A stretch of 36,142 nt of DNA, taken from positions 1 to 36,142 of the forward strand of contig JBFFRY010000026.1 of assembly GCA_041572755.1 (NCBI GenBank), in the 5' to 3' direction. Within the stretch, counting starts at the first letter, position 1. Each line of letters starts with the position of its first letter. This DNA comes from JBFELU01 sp041572755. Its GTDB lineage: Bacteria; Actinomycetota; Acidimicrobiia; Spongiisociales; UBA11373. Below are positions 23,590-31,637 of the stretch, one piece after another. The notes beneath the pieces were generated by a model that saw only the letters and a list, made by a program, of their open reading frames with translations, was not told where the DNA came from and searched no databases. The translations under genes and the position numbers were made by a program.

Positions 23590-24230
23590 GACGGCACCTC
23601 GAAGATGCCGAGGAGCAAGTAGAGCAAGAGGATCGCCAAGAGCAGGGCCAGGGCGTCGAGGCCGCGATCGACCATCGTGTCGCGGCGTTGTTTGGGTCTC
23701 GGTGCCCGGCCCCCTCCCCCGCTTGCCGCCGAGGCCGTGACCGCCGCACCCGCAACCGCCGCACCGGCGCCCACGGCCGTCGCCGCGGTGAGCGGTCCCC
23801 CGACCTTCACGTAGATCGAGGCGGCACAACGCCACCCGCCCGGCGTGCCGGTGGCGACTGCATCCATCTTCCACAACCCGGCGGCCAGCGACCGCACCCA
23901 GCCGGGTATCTCGGCGTTCCCGCTGAAGGCGTGACCGGTGGCGTCGTAGTGGAACCCCGGGAGCCACCACGAGTCGGCGACATCGATGTCGAGCGAGGTC
24001 GTCACCGACGATGCCGCAGCGGCGAGCGCTGCAGGGGGCACCGATCCCGAGACGTTGACCGATGCGGTGCCGCTCGGGAGCACGAGCGGGTCTGATCGGG
24101 TGATCGAGGCAACATCCCGCCCGTTCACCGTCGCCGTGCAGCCACCGCTGATCTCGTCGGCCGCAGCGGGGACGACGCCACCGAGCATCACGACCCCCAC
24201 AGCCGCCGCCAGAAAGGCCATCCTGCGCAT
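23586..24230 (-). CDS. Secreted or membrane-anchored protein of unknown function
   Basis: The 214-residue protein has a signal peptide (MRRMAFLAAAVGVVMLGG, cleavage likely after PAAA near residue 24). A beta-rich exported domain follows with two cysteines (Cys31 and one in GGWRCAAS near residue 134) that could form a disulfide, and Trp-rich segments DSWWLPGFHY and GNAEIPGWV. An Ala/Gly stretch (about 145-168) precedes basic RAPRPKQRR, and a strong membrane helix (about 190-208) closes the protein. I chose the ATG at 24230; TAGGGT lies 10 nt upstream. It is coupled by GTGA to the Pro-rich membrane protein, which suggests a small envelope complex. Confidence 0.65.
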   Translation of the reverse strand: MRRMAFLAAAVGVVMLGGVVPAAADEISGGCTATVNGRDVASITRSDPLVLPSGTASVNVSGSVPPAALAAAASSVTTSLDIDVADSWWLPGFHYDATGHAFSGNAEIPGWVRSLAAGLWKMDAVATGTPGGWRCAASIYVKVGGPLTAATAVGAGAAVAGAAVTASAASGGGGRAPRPKQRRDTMVDRGLDALALLLAILLLYLLLGIFEVPS

Positions 24231-24332
24231 CGTGACATCGACCCTAGCGGGCTCCCCGGCCGGTGCCATGCGCGTCGCTTCTTCCCCATCGAAACCGATG
24301 CCGGCCCGGACCCGCCGCCCACAGGTCCCCGC

Positions 24333-24932
24333 CTAGGGCACCAGATCTCGCCGCAGCACCTCGGCGGCGTCGCCGGCCGGGCACCCGACGAGGTGGTCGT
24401 TGACGAGCCCCATCGCCTGCATGAATGCGTAGACGGTGGTGGGGCCGACGAAGGACCAGCCTCGTCGCTTGAGCTCTCTGCTCAGCATCGTCGACGTCTC
24501 GGTGATCGACGGAACCTCTCCGGCCTCGGCCGGGCGGGGACCGGCCACAGCATGGGGCCAGAAGAAGGACGCCAGCGACCCAAACTCCTCGATCATGGCC
24601 GCCGCCGCACCGGCATTGCGGACTGCCGCCTCGATCTTCCCCCGGTGGCGGATGATGCCGGCATCGCCGAGCAGCCGCTCGACGTCGTCGGATCCGAAGG
24701 CCGCCACCCGATCGATGTCGAAGCCCGCAAAGACCTCTCGGAAGCGGTGGCGCTTGCGGAGGATCGTGATCCACGCCAAACCGGCTTGGAAGCCCTCGAG
24801 CACCAGCTTCTCAAACAACCGGTGATCGTCGGTGGTGGGACGCCCCCACTCCGAGTCGTGATAGCTCTGATACAGGGGATCGCCGTCGGCCCACCAGCAG
24901 CGGGCCACCCCGTCTCCCCCGACGACGATCAC
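24333..24932 (-). CDS. tag: DNA-3-methyladenine glycosylase I
   Basis: The 199-residue enzyme removes 3-methyladenine from alkylated DNA. Family features are CWWADGDPLYQSYHDSEWG with zinc ligands Cys12 and His25, LEGFQAGLAWITILRKR (Glu46 in the base pocket), FVGPTTVYAFMQAMG and the C-terminal zinc ligands His180 and Cys184 in VNDHLVGCP. The GTG at 24932 overlaps the msrB stop (GTGA); an internal GTG 8 codons later would also give a family-like start. Co-transcription with msrB groups two repair functions. Confidence 0.93.
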   Translation of the reverse strand: MIVVGGDGVARCWWADGDPLYQSYHDSEWGRPTTDDHRLFEKLVLEGFQAGLAWITILRKRHRFREVFAGFDIDRVAAFGSDDVERLLGDAGIIRHRGKIEAAVRNAGAAAAMIEEFGSLASFFWPHAVAGPRPAEAGEVPSITETSTMLSRELKRRGWSFVGPTTVYAFMQAMGLVNDHLVGCPAGDAAEVLRRDLVP

Positions 24933-25333
24933 CCGTCGTGATCCGGGGCGAGATCCAGGGCGGCCGAGTTGATGCAATAGCGCAATCCCGTCGGCTGCGG
25001 CCCGTCGGGAAAGACGTGGCCCAGATGACCGCCGCACGCGGTGCACACCACCTCGGTCCGAACCATGCCGTGGCTGCGATCCTCGTTCTCGGTCACCACG
25101 CCGGGCCCGGTCGGCTCGTAGAAGCTGGGCCACCCGCTCCCCGAGTCGTACTTCGTCTCCGACCGGAACAGCGCGGTGCCGCATCCGGCGCATCGATAGG
25201 TGCCGTCGTCCTTGACGTCCCAGTAGGCGCCGCTGAAGGGCGGCTCGGTCGCCGACCGGCGCAGCACCTCGAATCGCGTCGGATCGAGTCTGAGACGCCA
25301 CTCCTCCTCGGTGGTGGGGAGATCTCCGGCCAT
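24929..25333 (-). CDS. msrB: Peptide methionine sulfoxide reductase MsrB
   Basis: MsrB reduces the R-diastereomer of methionine sulfoxide. The 134-residue product has the structural zinc cysteines Cys48/Cys51 (CAGC) and Cys97/Cys100 (CTAC), the GSGWPSFYEP segment, GGHLGHVFPDGP and the catalytic Cys120 in RYCINSAAL. I chose the ATG at 25333, which follows AAGGAGAGG closely; an in-frame GTG 14 codons upstream is less likely. It is the first gene of an msrB-tag pair and complements msrA at 8.5 kb. Confidence 0.94.
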   Translation of the reverse strand: MAGDLPTTEEEWRLRLDPTRFEVLRRSATEPPFSGAYWDVKDDGTYRCAGCGTALFRSETKYDSGSGWPSFYEPTGPGVVTENEDRSHGMVRTEVVCTACGGHLGHVFPDGPQPTGLRYCINSAALDLAPDHDG

Positions 25334-25413
25334 CCTCTCCTCCTTGCTCGCGGCGGGCGATACGCTACCCGCCACCGCCGGCTATCCATGCCACCGGCGG
25401 AAAGGAGTGAACC

Positions 25414-25899
25414 GTGCCTTCGTTCGACGTCGTCTCACAGGTCGACCTCCACGAGGTCAGCAATGCGGTCGATCAAGCCGCTCGCGAGGCGGCCACCCGC
25501 TACGACTTCAAGGGCACCGGGACCACCGTGACGCTCTCGGACGAGGGAATCACCCTGGAGTCCTCGACCGAAGGGCGCCTGGATGCGGTCGTCGAGGTGC
25601 TCAAGGAGCGGCTGGTCCGCCGCAAGGTCTCCCTCAAAGCCATTGCCGGCGGGGAGATCAAGGAGGCCGGTGGCGGCCGCTTCCGAGCCCACTTCACCAT
25701 CAATCAGGGGCTGGACGGCGAAGCCGCCCGCCAACTCGCCAAGCACGTGCGCGACCTGAAGCTCAAGGTGCAGGCGCAAATCCAGGGTGATCAGCTGAGG
25801 ATCCAGGGCAAGCAGCGCGACGACCTCCAGGCGGTGATCGCCGCCATCCGGGAACTCGACTTCCGCCTTCCGATCCAGTTCATCAACTACCGCGACTGA
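25414..25899 (+). CDS. yajQ: YajQ family nucleotide-binding protein (UPF0234)
   Basis: The 161-residue protein matches YajQ throughout: start PSFDVVSQVDLHEVSNAVDQA, the RYDFKGTGTTVTL segment, KERLVRRKVSLKAI, the central GGRFRAHFTINQGL and the C-terminal ALRDLDF-like IRELDFRLPIQFINYRD. The family has two RRM-like ferredoxin folds; some members bind cyclic di-GMP and act on transcription in Xanthomonas, which may not apply here. The GTG at 25414 follows AAAGGAG (25401-25407) at 6 nt. It is divergent from msrB. Confidence 0.94.
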   Translation: MPSFDVVSQVDLHEVSNAVDQAAREAATRYDFKGTGTTVTLSDEGITLESSTEGRLDAVVEVLKERLVRRKVSLKAIAGGEIKEAGGGRFRAHFTINQGLDGEAARQLAKHVRDLKLKVQAQIQGDQLRIQGKQRDDLQAVIAAIRELDFRLPIQFINYRD

Positions 25900-25925
25900 T
25901 CATCGAGGGTTCGATCTCGCGACCT

Positions 25926-27776
25926 TCAACCTCGGATAGATGGTTTCCGGCGCCGCACCGGAGCCAGGAACACCGCCGTCAGCGGGGGCATATCGATCAG
26001 CAGCGACTGCGGCCGTCCCCCGGCGCTCCTCGGTTCCGTGGCCAGTGACCCGAGCCGGCGACCCTCCCCGCCGAAGCGGGCATCGTCGCTGTTGAGCAGC
26101 GTCTGCCACCGCCCGGCCACCGGCAGGCCCAATCGATAACGTCGCCGGCGCGCCGAGAAGTTGGCCACGAAAGCCACGGGACGGCAGCCCCGGGGATGAC
26201 GCAGGAACGCCAGAACTTGCGGATCGTCGGCGTCGACCCATTCGAAGCCTGCTCGGTCCGAGTGGGTCCACAGCGCCGGCTCCGCCGCCAGCAGAGAGTT
26301 GAGGTGGGCCACCCAGCGCCGGATCCCCCGGTGCGGCTTCCATCGGAGGAGACCCCACTCGAGCTCGGTGTCGTGATCCCATTCGCGCCACTGGCCGATC
26401 TCGGCTCCCATGAAGAGCAGCTTGGGGCCCGGTTGGGCCCACTGGTACCCGAGAAGGACCCGGAGGTTGGCGAACCGATCCGGATCGGGCCCGGGCATCC
26501 TGCCCAGCAGCGACGCCTTCCCGTGGACTACTTCGTCGTGCGACAGAGCCAGCATGAACCGCTCGGTGCCGGCGTACATGGCCCGGAACGTCAGGTCGCG
26601 GGTGTGGTCCCTACGCGCCTCGGGAACGCGCCGCATGAATCCGAGCGTGTCGTGCATCCAACCCATGTCCCACTTCAGATCGAACCCGACCCCACCGAGG
26701 TCGGTGGGCCGGGTCACGCCCGGCCAGGCACTCGACTCCTCGGCGATCATGACGACCCCGGGGAACTCCCGGTGCACCATGTCGTTGACGGACCGGAGGA
26801 ACTCGAAGGCCTCGATGTTCTCGTTGCCCCCGTATTGGTTGGGGAGCCACTCCCCCGCCTTGCGGGAGAAGTCCCGGTACAGCATGGAGGCCACCGCATC
26901 CACCCGCAGCCCGTCGACGTGGAACCGCTCCAGCCAGGAACGAGCGTTGGAGAGCAGAAAGGAGCGCACCTCTCCCTTGCCGTAGTCGAACACATGGCTC
27001 TGCCAGTCGGGATGGAACCCGAGCCTTCTATCACCGTGCTCGAAGGTCGCCGAACCGTCGAAGCGGCCCAAGCCGTGGTCATCGGTAGCGAAGTGGGACG
27101 GGACCCAGTCGAGGATCACCCCGACACCGGCTCGATGGAGGATGTCCACCAGCGCCATCAAGTCCTCCGGCGGCCCGTACCGAGCCGTCGCCGCAAAGTA
27201 CCCCGTCGCCTGGTAGCCCCACGACCCGTAGAACGGGTGCTCGGCGACGGGCATCAGCTCGACGTGGGTGAAGCCGCACTCAACAACGTACGCGGCGAGA
27301 CGGCGCCCCATCTCGCGATACCCCAGCCATTTGCCGTCATCCCGCCGCCATGAGCCGAGGTGCACCTCGTACACGCTGATCGGCCCCTCCAGCGGCGCCC
27401 GCCGCCGCCGGCTCCGCATCCACGCACCGTCCCTCCACCGGAACGCCGGTGGGCCGAGAACCGAGTCCGCACCTGTGGGATCGGCCCGCCGGGTCGCAAA
27501 CGGGTCGGCCTTGTCGACCACCCGGCCGCGCCCGGTCGTCACTTCGTACCGATAGCGCTCCCCCGGGCGCGCCCCCTCGACTCTCCCCCGCCACACCCCG
27601 TCCGCCCCCCTCCGGAGGGTCCGGCCGCGGGGGGCCGCCTCCCCCACCACCCGCACCCGGTCCGCCCCGGGGGCCCAGACCGCAAACCGATAGCCGCCGC
27701 TGGGATCAGGATGCGACCCCAGCCACTCGTGGAGACGGTCGTGCCGGCCCTCTCGGAACGCCCGTGCATCGAACAT
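25926..27776 (-). CDS. glgB: 1,4-alpha-glucan branching enzyme (GH13)
   Basis: The 616-residue enzyme makes alpha-1,6 branches in glycogen. An N-terminal CBM48-like domain (about 25-110, FAVWAPGADRVRVVGE) precedes the catalytic barrel. Catalytic residues are Asp293 in DGLRVDAV, Glu346 in IAEESSAWPGV and Asp414 in LSHDEVVHGK; family segments YEVHLGSW, SWGYQATGY, KWDMGWMHDTL and FMGAEIGQWREWDHD are all present. It is shorter than the 730-residue E. coli enzyme because it lacks the extra N-terminal domain. I chose the ATG at 27776, which overlaps the stop of the upstream GH13 gene (TGATG); a GTG one codon earlier is also possible. Confidence 0.93.
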   Translation of the reverse strand: MFDARAFREGRHDRLHEWLGSHPDPSGGYRFAVWAPGADRVRVVGEAAPRGRTLRRGADGVWRGRVEGARPGERYRYEVTTGRGRVVDKADPFATRRADPTGADSVLGPPAFRWRDGAWMRSRRRRAPLEGPISVYEVHLGSWRRDDGKWLGYREMGRRLAAYVVECGFTHVELMPVAEHPFYGSWGYQATGYFAATARYGPPEDLMALVDILHRAGVGVILDWVPSHFATDDHGLGRFDGSATFEHGDRRLGFHPDWQSHVFDYGKGEVRSFLLSNARSWLERFHVDGLRVDAVASMLYRDFSRKAGEWLPNQYGGNENIEAFEFLRSVNDMVHREFPGVVMIAEESSAWPGVTRPTDLGGVGFDLKWDMGWMHDTLGFMRRVPEARRDHTRDLTFRAMYAGTERFMLALSHDEVVHGKASLLGRMPGPDPDRFANLRVLLGYQWAQPGPKLLFMGAEIGQWREWDHDTELEWGLLRWKPHRGIRRWVAHLNSLLAAEPALWTHSDRAGFEWVDADDPQVLAFLRHPRGCRPVAFVANFSARRRRYRLGLPVAGRWQTLLNSDDARFGGEGRRLGSLATEPRSAGGRPQSLLIDMPPLTAVFLAPVRRRKPSIRG

Positions 27777-29191
27777 CACACCCGCCAGACTCCGGCGCTC
27801 CGACCCGGAACCGTCACCGCACCCTCACGGCACTCCCCGCTCCCCCACAAGGGCGTCCCGGTACCCTCGGGAATCTCCACCGAGGCCGCTCCGTCGCCGG
27901 CGTTCACGGCCACCACCACCCGTTCCTCCGCCGACTCCCGGACGAAGACATACAGGAGACCTTCGGCGGCCAGCGGCCGGTACGCCCCCCGCTGCAGTGT
28001 CGCCGACCGGCGGCGGAGTGCGATGAGCGTGCGGAACGCCTCGAGCAGATCGGTGTTCCATCCGGCGCGATCGTCCCACGGGAATCCGGCTCGAGACCCG
28101 GGATCGTGGCCCCCCTCGAGGCCGATCTCATCTCCGTAATAGACGCAGGGAGCTCCCGGGAAGGTGACCATCAGGGTGGCCGCCAGGATCACGGACGCCG
28201 CATCGCTCCCCACCATGCTCAATACCCGGGCCGTGTCGTGGGAACCCAGCAGGTTGAGGTTGGCGGTATGCGCCTCCCACGGGTAGGCGTCCAGATGGGC
28301 CGCCACGGCGTCCCGGTAGCCGGAGGCGTCGAGGGTGGGTACCAGATCGAGGTTGACCGGCTCGACGATCGCCTCGTCGATGCGGTCCCCGGCGGCAAAC
28401 CGAAGATTCAGCTCGGTCATCGGGTAGTTCATCACGCCGTCGAAGCGGGAACCGTCGCCGACCCAATCTCCCGCCGGCCCCCACACCTCGCCGACGAGAT
28501 AGGCATCGGGGTCGACGGCCCGCACCCGCACCCGCATCTCCTCCCAGAATCCCTCCGTGGCTATCTCCTCCGGCACATCGAGCCGCCAGCCGTGCGCCCC
28601 GCGACCGACCCAGTGCTCGGCGACCTGCATCAGATACTCCCGAACCCGGGGGTTCTCGGTATTGAGCTTGGGGAGGGCCGGGTCGTTCCACCAGGCCGCG
28701 TAGTTGGGCGTTCCACCGTAGGCGTCGAGGGGCAGACCCGCGACCGTGTACCAGTCGAGCCACGGAGAGTCGTCGCCGTTCTCCAGGACGTCGTGGAAGG
28801 CGAAGAAGCCGCGACCGGTGTGGTTGAAGACCCCGTCGAGCACCACTCGGATCCCCCGCTCCCCGCACGCGGCGAGCAGCGCTTCGAACGCAGCGTCGCC
28901 GCCGAGCATCGGATCGACGTGGAGGTAGTCGAACGTGTGGTACCGATGATTGCTCGCCGAGTGGAAGACCGGATTGAGATAGAGGGCATTGATCCCCAGT
29001 TCGGTCAGCCAATCGAGGTGCTCGACGACCCCCCACAGGTCGCCGCCCTTGTATCCGCGGCGAGAGGGCGGAGCCGCCCATGGCTCGAGACGAGCCGGTT
29101 TCGGCACCCGCTCCGACCGGGCGAACCGATCGGGGAAGATCTGATAGAAGACCGCGTCGGCCACCCACGACGGCCTGGCGCTCGAACTCAT
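27776..29191 (-). CDS. GH13 alpha-glycosidase (maltogenic amylase/neopullulanase-like)
   Basis: The 471-residue protein is a cytoplasmic GH13 hydrolase without signal peptide. Conserved regions are FYQIFPDRFA at the N-terminus, DGVFNHTG (119-126), GWRLDVPEEI with nucleophile Asp205, LVGEVWG with Glu235, and LLGSHDTARV with Asp319. The DRF and GYKGGDLWGV segments resemble neopullulanase/cyclomaltodextrinase-type enzymes, which degrade maltodextrins; the exact specificity cannot be read. It lacks the N-terminal dimerisation domain of typical neopullulanases. The overlap with glgB suggests a joint role in glycogen or maltodextrin turnover, with glucose then phosphorylated by PpgK. Confidence 0.9.
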   Translation of the reverse strand: MSSSARPSWVADAVFYQIFPDRFARSERVPKPARLEPWAAPPSRRGYKGGDLWGVVEHLDWLTELGINALYLNPVFHSASNHRYHTFDYLHVDPMLGGDAAFEALLAACGERGIRVVLDGVFNHTGRGFFAFHDVLENGDDSPWLDWYTVAGLPLDAYGGTPNYAAWWNDPALPKLNTENPRVREYLMQVAEHWVGRGAHGWRLDVPEEIATEGFWEEMRVRVRAVDPDAYLVGEVWGPAGDWVGDGSRFDGVMNYPMTELNLRFAAGDRIDEAIVEPVNLDLVPTLDASGYRDAVAAHLDAYPWEAHTANLNLLGSHDTARVLSMVGSDAASVILAATLMVTFPGAPCVYYGDEIGLEGGHDPGSRAGFPWDDRAGWNTDLLEAFRTLIALRRRSATLQRGAYRPLAAEGLLYVFVRESAEERVVVAVNAGDGAASVEIPEGTGTPLWGSGECREGAVTVPGRSAGVWRV

Positions 29192-29342
29192 GGCTGATCA
29201 GTCTGGCACGCCCCGGGACCGGCCAACGACCCGGGCCCCCCAAAGCCGGCGGGTTGCCGCCGCGATCCCGGCGACCACCGAACACGGCGGCGTCGGGTCG
29301 GGACGGGCCCCAGTTCCCACTCCCGGACGAGCGCCGTCTCTC

Positions 29343-29876
29343 CTAGGACCGACCGCCGGTCCTCCAATAGACGCCTTCGGCCCTCGTCAGCAGATCGTCC
29401 TCGACGAGCAGACGCCGCAGCAGAGCGTGGTCGGGATGAAAGACGTGGAGCACCTCATTGACTTCGCGCTCGGGATAACGCACACCCGGTTCGAACTCCT
29501 GAGCCACCCGCTCCAGGACCACCCGGCGCCTCGATGCCTGGGAGGGGATCCCGGTCAGGCGCGAGCCGGAGAAGAACCTCCCCAAGGTCTCCAGCTCCTC
29601 TGCGCTCCACTCGCCGCGCAACAGGGTGGGGTCGGCGGGCACGGCACGGGGCATGGCCTCGGCGACCTCGCGGAGCGCCCGGCGGTCGAGACGCAGTTCG
29701 GTGTCCAACAGCCCGGCCTCACGAAGCCGCCCCACCTCGACCAGCACCCGGCGCGCCTTGACCCCGAGCCGATCGGCTAGATCCTCGGCGTCCACCGGAG
29801 CCACGGCCGCATGACCGAGTACGGCGAGGCGTACGGGATCGAGGGCCAGCCGCAGATAGTCGGTGGGGGGGATCAC
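29343..29876 (-). CDS. DUF2087 domain protein with N-terminal winged-helix-like region
   Basis: The 177-residue protein has an N-terminal region (about residues 5-65) with an ArsR-like helix-turn-helix pattern: LDPVRLAVLGHAA, AEDLADRLGVKARRVLVEVGRLREAGLL. The C-terminal half (about 100-175) matches DUF2087, with SRLTGIPSQASRRRVVLERVAQEF, GVRYPEREVNEVLHVFHPDHALLRRLLVEDDLLTR and YWR. Such proteins are probably transcription regulators; the effector is unknown. The GTG at 29876 is preceded by TAGGGT at 6 nt, a leaderless-type promoter. It is divergent from the phosphatase operon, which it might regulate. The 151-bp gap to the GH13 gene start holds nothing recognised. Confidence 0.85.
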   Translation of the reverse strand: MIPPTDYLRLALDPVRLAVLGHAAVAPVDAEDLADRLGVKARRVLVEVGRLREAGLLDTELRLDRRALREVAEAMPRAVPADPTLLRGEWSAEELETLGRFFSGSRLTGIPSQASRRRVVLERVAQEFEPGVRYPEREVNEVLHVFHPDHALLRRLLVEDDLLTRAEGVYWRTGGRS

Positions 29877-29882
29877 GAACGC

Positions 29883-29913
29883 ACCCTACTTGGCACATGA
29901 CCGTCGGTAACCT
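29883..29913. promoter_or_regulatory. Divergent pair of leaderless-type promoters
   Basis: On the minus strand TAGGGT (29883-29888) lies 6 nt from the GTG at 29876. On the plus strand TAACCT (29908-29913) lies 6 nt from the GTG at 29920. The 43-bp gap has room for little else, so the two promoters overlap and should compete. Confidence 0.5.
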
Positions 29914-29919
29914 GACCTG

Positions 29920-30513
29920 GTGACCCGGCTGCATCTGATCCGGCACGCCCCCACCGCAGAGACGGGAAAACGCCTCACCGGACGACTCCCCGGTGTCGGG
30001 CTCAGTGCGCCGGGTGCGCGCCTCGCCGGCGAGCTCGCCGACGCATTGTCCGGGATCACGTTCGACGCGATCTACACCTCCCCGGTGCGCCGGTGCCGGG
30101 AGACCGCCCGTGCGATTGCAGCCCCCGGCGGCCTGCGCCCCATCCCGTACCGCAGCCTGATCGAGGTCGACTACGGGTCCTGGTCCGGTCGCACACTGGG
30201 ATCGCTGCGTCGGACCCGGCTGTGGCGATTGCTCTTCGTCGCACCCTCACGGGTTCGTTTCCCCGGTGGTGAGAGCCTTGCCGAGGTACAGAGTCGCGCC
30301 GTCGCCGCCTGCGAGGAGCTGGCCGCCGCCCATCCTCGGTCCGACATCGCGCTCGTGAGCCACGGTGACGTCATCAAGGCCGTCGTGGCCCACTACCTCG
30401 GCGCCCCACTCGACCTCTTCCAGCGGATCACCATTGCCCCTGCGTCGGTCTCGGTGCTGGAACTCACCCCCGACGCCGCACCCCGGATCCTGGGGGTGAA
30501 TAACACCCCATGA
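29920..30513 (+). CDS. Histidine phosphatase family protein (phosphoglycerate mutase-like)
   Basis: The 197-residue protein has the RHG-type motif LIRHAPTAET with phospho-accepting His9, Arg60 region TSPVRRCRETARAI, the acid Glu82 in IEVDYGSWSG, PGGESLAEVQSR and the second catalytic His148 in LVSHGDVIK. The substrate is unknown. In many actinobacteria a phosphatase of this type sits next to DUF3090 and SCO1664-like genes close to mshC of mycothiol synthesis (from memory). Here the first two follow with 4-bp overlaps. The start is GTG at 29920 with TAACCT 6 nt upstream. Confidence 0.9.
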   Translation: MTRLHLIRHAPTAETGKRLTGRLPGVGLSAPGARLAGELADALSGITFDAIYTSPVRRCRETARAIAAPGGLRPIPYRSLIEVDYGSWSGRTLGSLRRTRLWRLLFVAPSRVRFPGGESLAEVQSRAVAACEELAAAHPRSDIALVSHGDVIKAVVAHYLGAPLDLFQRITIAPASVSVLELTPDAAPRILGVNNTP

Positions 30514-30968
30514 GGGACCTGGGCGCCGTGGAGTCCTTCCGGGCCGGAGCGGTGGGTGAACCCGGCCGACGAACCTTCCTGCTCGACGTCGACGGGGAGC
30601 ACTTTCTCTTGGAGAAGGAACAGGTCGCCGCCCTCGCGGCTCGCTCCCTCGACCTCGCCCGCACGCTGGGGGTGCAGCCGCAGGATCCGATCGCCGAGCT
30701 GAACCGCGCAGGGGAACCCACCTTCCGGGTCGGATCGATCGAAATCACACCGGAGCCCCACGGCATCACCATCGTGCTCCACCCGGTCGAAGGTGGGGAC
30801 GAGGAACCGGTCTCTTTCGTCGTCACCCCCCCCGCCATCGATGCGATGGCCCGGCGCGCCGTGCTCGTAGTTGCCGCCGGGCGCCTTCCGTGCCCCTACT
30901 GCAACCTCCCTCTCGATCCCGCCGGTCACGTGTGTCCGGCGTCGAACGGGGATAGGCGGCGAGGATGA
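30510..30968 (+). CDS. DUF3090 family protein
   Basis: The 152-residue protein matches DUF3090: the GEPGRRTFLLDVDGEHFLLEKEQV segment, EPTFRVGSIEI, and the C-terminal zinc-like motif CPYCNLPLDPAGHVCP with Cys132/Cys135 and a third cysteine. The function is unknown; the family is largely actinobacterial and its genes accompany the phosphatase and SCO1664-like genes. The ATG overlaps the phosphatase stop (ATGA, 30510-30513), and its stop overlaps the next start. Confidence 0.9.
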   Translation: MRDLGAVESFRAGAVGEPGRRTFLLDVDGEHFLLEKEQVAALAARSLDLARTLGVQPQDPIAELNRAGEPTFRVGSIEITPEPHGITIVLHPVEGGDEEPVSFVVTPPAIDAMARRAVLVVAAGRLPCPYCNLPLDPAGHVCPASNGDRRRG

Positions 30969-31630
30969 TTGCGCGGCCTCTCGTCGACTCGATCGTCGGC
31001 CGCTTCGCCGCCGCCTCGAACACCACGCTGCTGGGCCGCAGCGCCGGGGAATTGGTCGTGTACAAGCCGACGACGGGCAACCGCCCCCTGTGGGACTTCG
31101 ACGTCGCCACCCTCGCCGACCGGGAGGTGCTCACGGCCGAGACGGCCGCCTCCCTCGGCTTCGACTGCGTCCCCGAGACCGTGATCGGGGAAGGGCCCCT
31201 CGGCCCCGGGTCGGTGCAGCGCTTCGTCGACGGGGACACCGGGTTCGACCCCATCGATCTGATCCGCCGAGCCGATCCGATCCTCTGGCCGATCGCCGTC
31301 CTGGACCTGGTTGTCAACAACGCCGACCGCAAGGCCGGCCACCTGATCATGGAGGGCGGCCGCCTCCGGGCGGTCGATCACGGGCTCACCTTTCACCCCG
31401 AGCCGAAGCTCCGCACCGTCCTGTGGCCCTTCGCCGGCCGTTCGCTCCCGGATGAGATGCTGGCGGCGCTGGAACGGCTCGCCGCCACCGACATCGCGTC
31501 CCGGATCGGCGACGCGCTCGGCCCCGAAGCGGGCCGGGCCTTCCGGGAGCGGGTTCGGGAACTGCGCCGTCGCCCGGTCCACCCCGAGCCCCCCACCGAT
31601 CGGCCTCCGCTTCCCTGGCCCCCCTACTAG
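30965..31630 (+). CDS. SCO1664 family protein (PI3/4-kinase-like fold)
   Basis: The 221-residue protein matches the SCO1664 family, which has a kinase fold resembling phosphatidylinositol kinases. Visible are LVVYKPTTGNRPLWDF with the ATP-binding lysine, EVLTAETAASLGFDCVPETV, the catalytic-loop-like VVNNADRKAGHLIM and the metal-binding DHGLTFH. The C-terminus is Pro/Arg-rich. The real substrate is unknown. It overlaps the DUF3090 gene by 4 bp and ends the operon; mshC, often found next in other actinobacteria, does not follow. Its stop lies 7 bp from that of the convergent ggt gene. Confidence 0.9.
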   Translation: MIARPLVDSIVGRFAAASNTTLLGRSAGELVVYKPTTGNRPLWDFDVATLADREVLTAETAASLGFDCVPETVIGEGPLGPGSVQRFVDGDTGFDPIDLIRRADPILWPIAVLDLVVNNADRKAGHLIMEGGRLRAVDHGLTFHPEPKLRTVLWPFAGRSLPDEMLAALERLAATDIASRIGDALGPEAGRAFRERVRELRRRPVHPEPPTDRPPLPWPPY

Positions 31631-31637
31631 GCGGTCC

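Noticed and set aside
25900..25925. tRNA-like GGTTCGATCTC after yajQ
   Set aside because: It resembles a T-arm only by a few bases; no acceptor stem, D-arm or anticodon arm can be built around it. A weak hairpin between the convergent genes is possible but has no U-run.
27449..29197. A 582-codon open frame on the plus strand opposite the GH13 genes
   Set aside because: It is Pro/Arg/Gly-rich, matches no family, and both GH13 proteins on the other strand have full catalytic motifs.
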